Positions 25,341 through 37,400 of a stretch of 64,000 nt of DNA are shown here, piece by piece (position 1 is the first letter of the stretch; the number at the start of each line of letters is the position of its first letter). This DNA is from a virus. The notes under the pieces are model-generated. The model worked only from the letters and a program-made list of their open reading frames with translations. It ran no database searches and was not told where the DNA came from. Location: positions 1 to 64,000 of the IMG/VR virus record IMGVR_UViG_3300010157_000045; one strand, given 5' to 3'. The position numbers and the translations under genes are program-made.

Positions 25341-28300
25341 ATGGCACAAACCACACGTCAAACCAGTTTATTAGTCCAGCAGGACTGGACTAAGGTGTAC
25401 CAATCGTTTACTAACGCAGACTTCACAAGTTACGACTTTGAAACTCTGCGTAACAGTATGATCAACTACATCAAGGTTTACTATCCTGAAACATTCAATG
25501 ACTTCCTAGAATCAAGCGAATATCTGGCTTTAATTGATATGATTGCTTTCTTGGGACAGAGCCTTGCCTTCCGCACAGATTTAAATGCTCGCGAAAACTT
25601 TATTGACACAGCTCAGCGCCGTGACAGTATTTTAAAATTAGCACGTATGCTAAGTTACAATCCTGGTCGCACAACAGCGGCAAGTGGATTACTCAAATTT
25701 GACTCAGTTAAAACAACAGAAAATGTAATTGATAGTGCGGGCATTAACTTGTCGAATGCCACAGTACACTGGAATGATTTAACAAATGATAACTGGCTAG
25801 AACAATTTACTGCTATTATCAACGCTAGTTTAATCACTAGCCAAAATATTGGTAAACCCGGTAACAGCCAAAAAATTAATAATATCCAAACTGATGAATA
25901 CAGTATTGCATTAAATCCTAATACTTTGCCGGTTGCTGGATTTTCAGTTGCTGTCCAAGGTTCCCCGACTAGTTTTGAAGCTGTAAGTGCCACAAGCGTC
26001 GGCGAAAGCTACCTTTATCAAGACGACCCAACAAAAGTTGGTCAGTTTAACATCCTTTATCGCAACGATAACAATGGCAATGGAAGTAATAACACTGGAT
26101 TCTTTACATTCTTTAAACAAGGTTCACTAAGTGCAACTAAGTTTGATATTACTAATGCTATTCCAAACAATTTTATATCAGTTGCTACAAACCACATTAC
26201 AAATTCAGACCAATGGTTATATAGTTTGAATGTTAATGGTGGCCCACAGACTAAATGGACACCAGTGCCGGCATTACCAGGATCTAATGTTGTGTTTAAT
26301 AATTTAACTGATAAGAATTTATATCAGATTAATACACTAAACAATGACCAAGTAAATTTAGTATTTGGTGACGGGTCCTTTGCTAATATTCCCCAAGGAT
26401 CGTTTATATTTTACTACCGCACCAGCAACGGTACAACATTTGCAATAAGCCCAGACGATCTAGCATCTGTGCAAATTGGATTTACTTACATTAGTAAAAA
26501 TAATACCTTAGAGACACTAACGGTTACTGCTAGTTTAAAATATACGGTAACTAATGCCAACGCGGCACCTAGCTTATCAAGTATTAAAACTTCTGCACCA
26601 CAGCAGTACTACACACAAAATCGTATGGTAACAGGCGAAGACTATAATATCTTTCCTAAAACTAATTATACAAGCATTCAAAAGATTAAGGCAATTAATC
26701 GTACAAGCAGTGGTGTAAGTTTATATCTTGATGCGATTGATCCAACCGGTAGCTACAGCTCAACAAACATTTTTGGTGATGATGGCATACTAACAGCTAA
26801 CACATTGACTAGCAGTAGTAGTTTTAGTTTCTTAACCAGCAACGATATTTACTCGGCTATATACAATCAAGTTATTCCTGCAATAGATAGTACAGAGATG
26901 CGTAATTACTATTATAGTAAATATCCTCGATATAACACAAGTACATCGTTGGGTGGTAATGTAGTATTCCATAGAACTGGATATAGTACATCAACAAGCT
27001 GGGGATATCTTGCTAATGTTATTACTGGAAATACATTACAAGTTGGGTCGGGTATCACCGGCAACTTAAAATATATTGCACCTGGTGCAAGTTTGCAATT
27101 TACCGCAGTTCCTAACTATTATTTTGATAGCCATCATGCAAACGTTGCTGGCACACCAGCGTTGGGCGCAGATAGTTTAAATCTATATGCAACTGTATCT
27201 AGTGTTGTTCCTAATAACAACTTTAGTACACCAAGCCAAATAACATTTGCCACTGTAGTTCCTGATGGTGCTATTTTAAGTGACACTACCCGTACTGGTA
27301 AGAACAGTATCATTCCTCCGTATATGAATGATTTACCAATGTCGTTGATACCAACTATTACTAGTCAGATTCAATCAACATTAAACTTTGGATTAACGTA
27401 CGACCAAGTAAATCAAACCTGGAAGAATGTTCTTCCAGCAGACATTGGAAACAAAACGGCCTGGATCGCAAATGCCACCAAGCACGGCATGAGATTTGAT
27501 TATAATGCTGGCTTGTATACCATTACATATAAACAAGTAGGTTATTCTTTTGCAAGCGACGGCACCACTAATTTTTATTACGATCCGGCAGTGAGTGTGT
27601 ACGATAGTACAACAGGATTACCTATCACTGACACCATTAAGGTATTAAAAATTAACGACAAGCCAACTAATCCTGGTGTCCCACTAGGACAAGATATACT
27701 TTGGAAAATTTATAATAGTAAAGTTGAACCAGACGGGTATATAGATCAAAATATTGTATTAGTTACATTCCCTGACACACAAATGCCAGGAGTTCCAGAT
27801 AATCCAGATTTATTTACAGACACAGTTGGAACTGGCTTAACGCGATCAGAATTGTATTTCCAATATAAACATAATGCCCCGGCACGTAGCCGCATTGATC
27901 CAACCCCAGTTAATATTATGGATTTATATATTTTAGTGTCGTCATATTCTAGTGCTTATATTTCCTGGTTGCGAGATTTAACCGGAACTATATCAGAACC
28001 TCTTCCGCCTACCAGTAGCGGGCTTGAATTAGATTACGCTGGCTTAAACGATTTTAAAACTGTTAGCGATACAATCATTTATAATCCGGCTATTTTTAAA
28101 CCTTTGTTTGGTGCTAAAGCAGATGCTGGGCTACGAGCACGTTTCCAGGTAGTTAAGAATCCTAGTGTTGGTATTACAGACAATGAAATTAAAACGCAGG
28201 TGATTGCCACAATTAATAATTACTTTGATCCTAATAACTGGGATTTTGGCGACACATTTTATTTTAGTGAATTGGCCGCATATTTACACAGTACACTGGC

Positions 28301-28490
28301 ACCTAATATCAGTAGCGTACTTATTGTTCCAAGCAACACCGATTTGGTATTTGGTAATTATTTCCAAATTAATGCCGAACCATGGGAAATTATTACATCG
28401 GCTGCAACAGTAAATGATATCGACGTGGTAACAGCAGTAACAGCCGCACAACTAGGTATGCACGGTATTAACTTTGGTTCTACACAATAA
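25341..28490 (+). CDS. 6: Baseplate wedge subunit gp6
   Basis: A 1049-residue wedge protein (T4 gp6 is 660). Its N terminus is diagnostic: FTNADFTSYDFETLRNSMIN, ETFNDFLESSEYLALIDMIA, FRTDLNARENFIDTAQRRDS and LARMLSYNPGR. The C-terminal domain contains RARFQVVKNPSVGITDNEIK and DPNNWDFGDTFYFSELAAYL, matching the gpJ/gp6 core. Extra length lies in the middle (roughly residues 150-850), Ser/Thr/Asn-rich and presumably surface domains. gp6 forms the ring of the baseplate that changes shape on contraction. TAA overlaps the ATG of the gp7-like gene (TAATGG). Confidence 0.93.
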   Translation: MAQTTRQTSLLVQQDWTKVYQSFTNADFTSYDFETLRNSMINYIKVYYPETFNDFLESSEYLALIDMIAFLGQSLAFRTDLNARENFIDTAQRRDSILKLARMLSYNPGRTTAASGLLKFDSVKTTENVIDSAGINLSNATVHWNDLTNDNWLEQFTAIINASLITSQNIGKPGNSQKINNIQTDEYSIALNPNTLPVAGFSVAVQGSPTSFEAVSATSVGESYLYQDDPTKVGQFNILYRNDNNGNGSNNTGFFTFFKQGSLSATKFDITNAIPNNFISVATNHITNSDQWLYSLNVNGGPQTKWTPVPALPGSNVVFNNLTDKNLYQINTLNNDQVNLVFGDGSFANIPQGSFIFYYRTSNGTTFAISPDDLASVQIGFTYISKNNTLETLTVTASLKYTVTNANAAPSLSSIKTSAPQQYYTQNRMVTGEDYNIFPKTNYTSIQKIKAINRTSSGVSLYLDAIDPTGSYSSTNIFGDDGILTANTLTSSSSFSFLTSNDIYSAIYNQVIPAIDSTEMRNYYYSKYPRYNTSTSLGGNVVFHRTGYSTSTSWGYLANVITGNTLQVGSGITGNLKYIAPGASLQFTAVPNYYFDSHHANVAGTPALGADSLNLYATVSSVVPNNNFSTPSQITFATVVPDGAILSDTTRTGKNSIIPPYMNDLPMSLIPTITSQIQSTLNFGLTYDQVNQTWKNVLPADIGNKTAWIANATKHGMRFDYNAGLYTITYKQVGYSFASDGTTNFYYDPAVSVYDSTTGLPITDTIKVLKINDKPTNPGVPLGQDILWKIYNSKVEPDGYIDQNIVLVTFPDTQMPGVPDNPDLFTDTVGTGLTRSELYFQYKHNAPARSRIDPTPVNIMDLYILVSSYSSAYISWLRDLTGTISEPLPPTSSGLELDYAGLNDFKTVSDTIIYNPAIFKPLFGAKADAGLRARFQVVKNPSVGITDNEIKTQVIATINNYFDPNNWDFGDTFYFSELAAYLHSTLAPNISSVLIVPSNTDLVFGNYFQINAEPWEIITSAATVNDIDVVTAVTAAQLGMHGINFGSTQ

Positions 28491-31400
28491 TGGCACTACT
28501 AAACACTATTAATTTTTTACCAGAAGCTTTTCGCACAGACACGAATAAACGTTTCCTTGGTGCTACCATGGACCAGTTGTATACTGGCGCAATAAACACT
28601 CCAATTAACGGATACATCGGACGCAAGTTTGCTCCTACATATAAACTAGGTGATAACTATGTGCCCGAATCAATTACATCAAGATCTAATTACCAATTGG
28701 AATCCGGGGTAGTAGTAACAGATGAAAATAAAAATATTAAATTTACTGCTGGATACCTGGATTTATTAAATAGCGTTGCAACAAATACTGGTAGCAGTCA
28801 GTTATTAACAACAAACCATCAAAGACTATTTTCATCTGACAGTTATAATTACGATGGTCAATTTGATTATGATAAGTTTGTAAATTATTATAATTACTAT
28901 TGGTTACCCAATGGCCCGGCTTCTGTATCTCTTTCAACTAATCAAGTTCCGTATCAAGCTACATATGAAGTAACACGTAGCACTTCAGTTGGCGGATATA
29001 CATTCACTGGCATAGGCCCGCACCCTAATACACAACTTACATTGGCACGTGGCGGAACATATACATTTAAAATTAATCAACCAAGTTTTAAATTCTGGAT
29101 ACAAACTAGTCCTGGTACGTCCGGTCAAGATCCCAATATTTCTACAGTCACAACTCGTCAGGTATTTGGCGTAACTAACAACGGCACTGACAGCGGAGAT
29201 ATTACATTTAAAGTTCCGTTGGCAACAGCGCAAGACTTTTATGTTAACATGCCAATTATTAGACCTACTACCGGTAGCACCGATGCCGCAGTGGCATTTA
29301 AATATACAGATATACAAAATCAATTACTAAGTACCTTCATAAGCAAATTTCCAACAGGATTGGATGGTATTAACAATAACTTACAAAACAAAACTATTGT
29401 ATTTGTAGGCGGCCAAGTTGCGGACACAGATTGGACTACCCCAACAGATCCGTTGCCGCCAGATTTAGCTACAGGTAAAGCAAACCCAAATGCCAATCCA
29501 GTTACTGGTATTATTCCTAAAGCAACTAGATCAAATATCTGGCGCCTTAATATAGTACGTATTAGCGCAACCGATTCAGTACTTCAGATTGTGCCTGACA
29601 CTCAAATACAACCTCAGCAAAAAGTTTTTATTTCGTCTGGCCAGACTTATGCAAGTAATCAGTTTTGGTTAGATAATAACATGCGTTACCAGATTGTGCC
29701 GGTAATGACAGCCAGCGTTAATTATCTATATTACCAAGATAGTAGTAACCCTCAATTTACAGGGCAAATAAAATTAGTTGATAATTCAACGAGTACCATT
29801 GATGTACCCAATGATATTATTGGTAGTGCAGGATATACCAGCCCCAATGGAGTAATTTTTGCCAATGGGATGAAAATTCATTTTGATAGCTCTGTTACTC
29901 CAAGTACATACACTAACAAAGATTACTATGTTGAGGGAGTTGGCACAGGCATAGACCTGGTCCCAGTTGATGAATTAATTGTACCAGAATCATTTGGTCA
30001 AAACATTAACAAATCTCCTGATTACATTACAATTAATAGAGCTAGTCAAGACCGTAACCCATGGTCGCGATACAATCGTTGGTTCCATCGAGATGTAATT
30101 ACGTCTACTGCCAAGTATAATAATTCTGTAGCAGACTACGGAAATGACATATCTGCACGACGTAGCATTATTGAATTTGAACCAAATTTACAATTATTCA
30201 ATTATGGTCAACAAGCAACTACATCGGTTAGTTATATTATAACTACGCCAACCGATGCGTTCAATGATTACGAGGGTAAAACAACAGCATCAATTGATGG
30301 TATTCACTTGGTCAATGGCGATACTATTGTGTTTGCCAAAGACTTTGATACTGCTATTGTAAACGAAGTATGGGAAGTACAGTACCAAAGTATTATTAAA
30401 AGCCCGTATCTGACCCTAAACAAAGTAGCGTCGGATCCAGTATTACCTGGACAAAATGTACTAGTTACAAAAGGTTCCCACAAAGGATATACTTTTGCAT
30501 TTGATGGAAGCACATGGACACAATCTCAACAGAAGACCAATGTTAATCAAGCACCACTGTTTGATATTGTAGATAATGATGGTTATAGCTTTAGTGATAT
30601 AACGGTGTACCCAGGCACCACATTTGCCGGTACTAAATTCTTTAATTACGCAGTTGCTACTTCCGGTACCAATGATAGCCTATTAGGATTTCCGTTAACA
30701 TACCAAACATTTAATAATATTGGTGATATTGTTTTTAACAACTACTACGATACAGATTCTTTTTCAACCAGTAACGGAAAAATTAGTGTTAATACCGGGT
30801 ACCTTGTTAAAAATATCGGATTAGACAAAACAGAAAAATTAACTAACTGGGCAACATCGGCTGAACCCACATTACAATTTCAAGTATTTACAAAATTCTT
30901 TGATGGGTACGTAATTGAATTAAATGGAGTACAAACTGCGTTTGTACAAATTGATGTATTACCGGTTGACGAACAAACAGTACCACACCTTAAGGTTTAT
31001 CTAAATAATAAGTTGCTAGTCAACGAAATGGATTATAAACAAATAAAGTATGGTGTGTATCACGCAATCGTCTTTACGACTATACCAGCAATCAATGACA
31101 AAATTGATGTCAAGATTTTTAGCACAGAATCAAGTAAACTTGCATATTATGAAGTTCCGGATAACTTAGATTTAAATCCATTGAATGAAAACTTTAAATC
31201 TATTACGTTGGGTCAACTTAGAACACACTATAATAAATTAATAGAAAACACAACATCTGATCCTAGTAACCCAATACCAATACAGGACAACTATCTTAAA
31301 GATCAAGGTGGTACGTTGCGCCAGCATTCGGCACCGTTGGTTTACGCATTATCGTTTTTAAACGACCCAACAGTTAGTTTTGTTGATGCAATAACATTGG

Positions 31401-34400
31401 CCAAAAAAGAATATACAAAATTTAAACATAAATTTTTAACTTTATGTAATACAACTTCAAACATAAACTACAATAACCCATCAATTGGTGTAGACGTTAT
31501 ATTACAAAATATTAATTCTTTAAAGAATTCTAGTTTTCCGTGGTATTACAGTGACATGGTTCCGCAAGGCAACGGATTTTCTACAGTGACCTATACTGTA
31601 CTGAATGCTCGTCAGGTAAACTACGAAATTAATTCTTTATTTAATAACACAATATTAAGCAATCGTGCTGTGCTAGTGTATGTAAACGGAATACAACAAA
31701 CAGTTGGAGTAGACTATACTTTTAATAAAATTAGTCCTACCATTATCTTTACTCGAGAATTTGCTGCCGCAGACGTAGCAAATAAAACTCAAATTGTTAT
31801 CAGAGATTATGGTAATACCGACGGCAATTACATTCCGGAAACTCCAACCAAGCTAGGGCTATATCCAAAGTTTCTTCCAGAAATATATTTAGATAATACA
31901 TATCAAACACCTACAATGGTTATTCGTGGACACGATGGTAGCATAACACCTGCATTTGGAACTTACGATCAAACTACTGGCATATACACCAAGGACTTCC
32001 GCGACGACTATCTATTAGAATTGGAACGTCGTATCTACAACAACATTAAAGCCGATTACAATAACAATGAAATTGATTTATACAATACTATTCCTGGAAG
32101 ATTTAGAAAAGGGGATTACAGTCTAACTGAATTTAATCAAGTAATCTCACAAAGTTTTATGAACTGGGTAGGCACTAATAATGTTAATTATACAGAAAAT
32201 AAATTCTACGATGTTAATAACCCATGGACCTGGAACTACGGTAGCTGTCCAGATGTAATTGACGGATCTAATCTACAAGGATCATGGAGAGCTATATATA
32301 ACTATTGGTTTGACACAGATACGCCTAACTTAACTCCTTGGATTATGCTAGGATTTAGTAGCAAACCACTATGGTGGGAAAGTCGTTACGGAAACGGACC
32401 GTATACTAGCGGAAACATATTACTATGGGAAGACTTAGAATCAGGCTACATATGGAATGACGGTGCGCCGTATACTGATGATAGATTTGCTCGTTCAGGG
32501 TTGACTAAATTTATCCCAGTAGACTCTGCGGGTAATCTAATAGACCCAACACAAATTCCGTTAATTAAAAAATATCATTCATCTACTTCGAGTGATGCAT
32601 TTTCTTCGGGTCAACACAGCCCCGCCGAAGTGGCATGGCGTCGTAGCAGTGATTATCCATATTCTGTACAATTAACACTAGCATTACTTCGTCCAGCTCA
32701 ATATTTTGCTACACAATTAGATACAAGTCGTTTCTTTAAGAGCCCGCAAACTGGACAATTTTCTAATGCTTCTAATAGAAAAATTGCACCAAACTTATTA
32801 ACAGTTAACGGCAACAGCGCCAGTGGCACAGTCGATCGCACCAGTGGATATATCAATTGGATTGCCGATAGTATTAAAAATACCGGCATCGATCCAATCT
32901 CTACACTGACTAGTTATTTTACCAATACCTCGGTCAAACTAAATTATAAGGTTGGTGGCTTTACTGACAAATCAATTATCACAGTAAGTGCTGAACAAAC
33001 AAGTCCCGGTAGTACTAGTGGTAGTGTGATCATCCCAGACACCAATTACAATATCTATTTAAACAAATCGGTTCCGGTTGGATCAGCAGTATATAGTGCA
33101 GTAATTGTTGAAAAAACTACCACTGGGTGGAGTGTAACTGGGTATGACCCAACAAACCCGTTCTTTACTATTATACCAAGCATTGCAGATAATAAGAAAC
33201 AGCCACTTACGGTCAATGGATTAACAATTAGTTTATATCAAAGTAGTGAAAGCTCTGTTTCGGTTATTCCGTACGGTACTGTATTTTCTAGTATACAGCA
33301 GGTAGCAGATTTTATCGTAAGTTACCAACGATATTTAACGGCAATTGGATTCCAACTTGATACGTATAACACAGATTTGCAAGAAGAGCAGAACTGGTTA
33401 CTAAGTATTAAAGAGTTAATGTATTGGAGCCAGCAGGGGTGGAATACTACTTCGGTTATTGTGTTAAATCCAGTAGCAACATCGTTGACATTGTTAACTG
33501 CGGGAGTAATCGTTGATGAAGTTACAAATACTTCCAATGGTAATAAAATATTAGATCAAAATTTTGCTCCTATTAAAAATAACAATTTTAATATTGTAAG
33601 AACTAATAGTGCAGTTAATGGAAACCGTTTTAAGATATCTACCTTAAATGGAACTACAATTTGTTACGCAAAGTTAAACGTAACAGCATACGAACATGTA
33701 TTAGTATTTGACAATGTTGATGATTTTGGCGATATTATTTATATTCCATCAACTGGAACACGGCAGAGTCGTTTAAAAATAGCAGGAACTAAAACTGGGG
33801 CATGGGATGGCTCATTGAGTGCCGCCGGCTATATCTATAGCGACCCAAATATCGATGTGTGGCAGTCCGGAAGAGACTATAATTTAGGAGACGTGGTACA
33901 ATATAATAATTTTTATTATACCGCTACTCAAAAAATATCTGCAGGCGCAAACTTTATTCCTACACTATGGACACAAATTCCTTACGATAGTATCCAGACT
34001 GGTTTATTGCAGAGCTTTGGATTAAATGCACAACAATTTTCTAACTTCTACGATGTAGATAATCCTCCTACAAACGAAACATTACAAAAATATTCTGCAG
34101 GATTATTAGGATTCCGTCAACGACAATACTTAACTGACCTAGGTATTAGTATTCCTACACAAACAAAATTTTACCAAGGGTATATTAAACAAAAAGGCAC
34201 AATGAATGCAATTACAGCATTAACTAAAGCCAATTTTAATAACGTCAGTGGTGAAATTAGTGTATACGAAGAATGGGCATTTAATGTTGGTAAGTATGGA
34301 AATCTAAATAATAATATCTATAAAGATTTTATCTTAGACCAAAGTGTATTTAATACTAACCCAGCGGTATTTACGTCTGCTGGCACATATAGTGCCGCTA

Positions 34401-37400
34401 ATGTTATTGTTAGCTTAAACGGCAACGCATTATGCACAAATTCAAATGTGTATACCGCAAGTAATACATTAGTAACAACTACCTCATTATATAGTAATCG
34501 CGTTGATCCAGTTTATATGACAGATTTACCAGACGTCGGTTACGTAAATTTAAATGATGTTGACTACACAATATTTGATATTACAAAACCCGAATTAGAT
34601 CTTACTGCACTAGGTGCAGGCGACTATGCGTGGGTAGCAAAAGACATTGAGAATAATTGGAATATTTTAAGAGTCAATGAGTCCAATTTAACAGCCGAAT
34701 CTCTAACATATATTCTTGATTCAAATGCTCAATTAACATTTAACTATACACATACATTCAGTGTTGGTGATATTCTTGTGTTAAAATACTTTAGCTCGGC
34801 ATTTGATGGAGTATATGAAGTTATTGGTGTACCAAATACAACAAACGTTATTATTCAAATTGATAATACACGCCTAGACAAATTAACATCAATAAGTCCT
34901 CTACAAACATTAATAAGAGCATTGACTATTACCGGATCAGGGATAGTATATACATTAGATAGTGCTAAAATTAACTCATTAAGTGACTTTAAAAATCACA
35001 CCATTCCTAAGAATGGCTGGATAACTGGCGATACGGTATGGGTAGACAATGCATCAGTGGACGGGTGGGGTGTTTATACATTTAAACAACCATGGTCTAC
35101 TAAGAATCGTAGCCAGGTAACTGGTAATATATCTACTGCTGGACAATTTGGTTCCGCAGTAACTATTAGTTCAGACAATACTTACATATTCTCAGGTAGT
35201 CCTGGCAGCAAGCAAGTATTTGTAACGCCAATAACAACAGGATCTACACAAACATTAACATCGATTGATTCTAACTTTGGTACAGCAATTGACAGCCGAG
35301 GAAATTTATTAAGTGTAGCAAGTAGCTCTAATGTTTATATCTATCGTCAAAACGGTAATGTAATTACAGCACTACAAACTATTACCGGCGCAAACTTAGT
35401 TGGCAATGTAACAAGCATTTCAATGAGCACCGATGGAAATATATTAGCCATTGGCGGCAACACATCTGTGCATATTTACAAAGCAAATACTACCCCAAGT
35501 TCAGCAAATGTAAAATATGTATTAGCCAACGTAATTCAAAATACTGGATCAACCACTAATATAGTTAAAACAAATGCCACTGGTAATGTAGTAATCATCG
35601 GTGCACCATACGCTACCAATGGCAACACACAAGCTGGAAATGTTTATGTGTACGGTGGAAACTTAATTACAAACGCATTTAGTAAAACGCAATCAACACT
35701 AACCAGCCAGTACAACAATCAAAGTGCCAACTTTGGTGCAAGTATAGATATTGATAGCACTGGTACTAATTTATATATTGGTGTTCCTGGATCCTTAAAG
35801 TCTGGCATTGCAAACGGCGTAGTTGAACGTTACACACTAGGCGGAAATACCTATACGTTTACAGAATCAATTGCACACCCTGCTAACGAAATTGGAAAAT
35901 TTGGCACTAGCATCAGTGTAAGTGCAAATGGAAATGTATTGGCTGTTGGTAGCATCGGTTCTCCTGCAGAAGAACATACTACGTTTGACGATGATGAAAC
36001 TGTAATCGATTCAGACACTACAAACTTTGTTGATTACATTTATAACAGTGGCGCAACATATTTGTTTGAGCCAATTGGTAACTCATATGCTTACATACAA
36101 GAATTAGAAGCACAGTTAGCTAATAATGATAATTATGGGTTTGCTATTGATGTTACTAGCAATGTAATAGTTGTTGGTGCTCCTGGTACAACAAATAATT
36201 ATGGTGCCGGCTACGTGTTTAAGAATTCTACATCAGCAAAGGCGTGGAATCAAACAAGAACACAAATGCCAATAGTTGACATTGACAGTATTGGTCGCAC
36301 ATTAATTTATAACAAAAACAATGATAATTTATTAGCCGCATTAGACTACATTGATCCAGCAAAAGGAAAAATATTAAATGCATTTGGTCAAGATATTGAC
36401 TTCCAAAGAGGAACCGATCCTGCCCTGTATAATGCAGGAACCAATGTTGTAAATCAAACAATACATTGGGGACCAAATCAAGTAGGAACAATTTGGTGGA
36501 ACTTAGATACTGTTCGTTATATTAATTACGAACAAGATGCATTAATTTATCGATTAAACCATTGGGGCGACCAGTTCCCGGGATCTAGTGTTGACGTATA
36601 CCAATGGATTGCAAGTAGCCAATTACCTAGTGATTACACCAGTGATGGTGTACCAATGTATCCAGACAATTCGTCATATAGCACATATGGATATGTTACA
36701 CCTAACGGTGTAGTTAACGCCACTTATTATTATTGGGTTAAAAATATTCAGACTGTAGATAAATCTAAACATAACAGCATTTACAGTATTGCTGAAGCTA
36801 TTAAAAATCCGCAGAGCCAGGGTATTCCTTATACGGCTGTATTGCGTAATGATACTGTGGCAGTATACAATGCCAGCCACACATTAGTTGGACAAAGTAG
36901 CGTAATACAACTTGGTGCATCAAATGTACAAGCGAAGCAAACAGCGTTGGTCCACAGCGAATATGCATTAGTACAAGAAGGCAACCCAACTAGCCAATTA
37001 CCAGAAAATATTATTGCTAAAATCAATGATAGTTTATCAGGAATTGATCGCGACGGAAATCCGGTCCCAGATCCTGCGTTGCCACCTGGTAGACGTTACG
37101 GACTTTCTATCCGTCCAAGACAGTCAATTGTTATTGACGTCGTTACAGCATTATATAATGTAATCACATTAGTAAATGCAAAATTATTAGCATACCCAGT
37201 AACTCAACGTAAGGTTATGACTATTCTTAATAGTAGCGAGCAGTATCCTGTTTCTAGTCTAAGTACTTACTTGATATCAGTTGAAACGTTTGATGAGCTT
37301 GGCTACGTAGATACTAATTTAATATCTTCAGGATATTCTGTACTAGTTAAAAGCGATAGTAACAATCTTACTAAGTGGGCAATTTATACATGGGATGGCA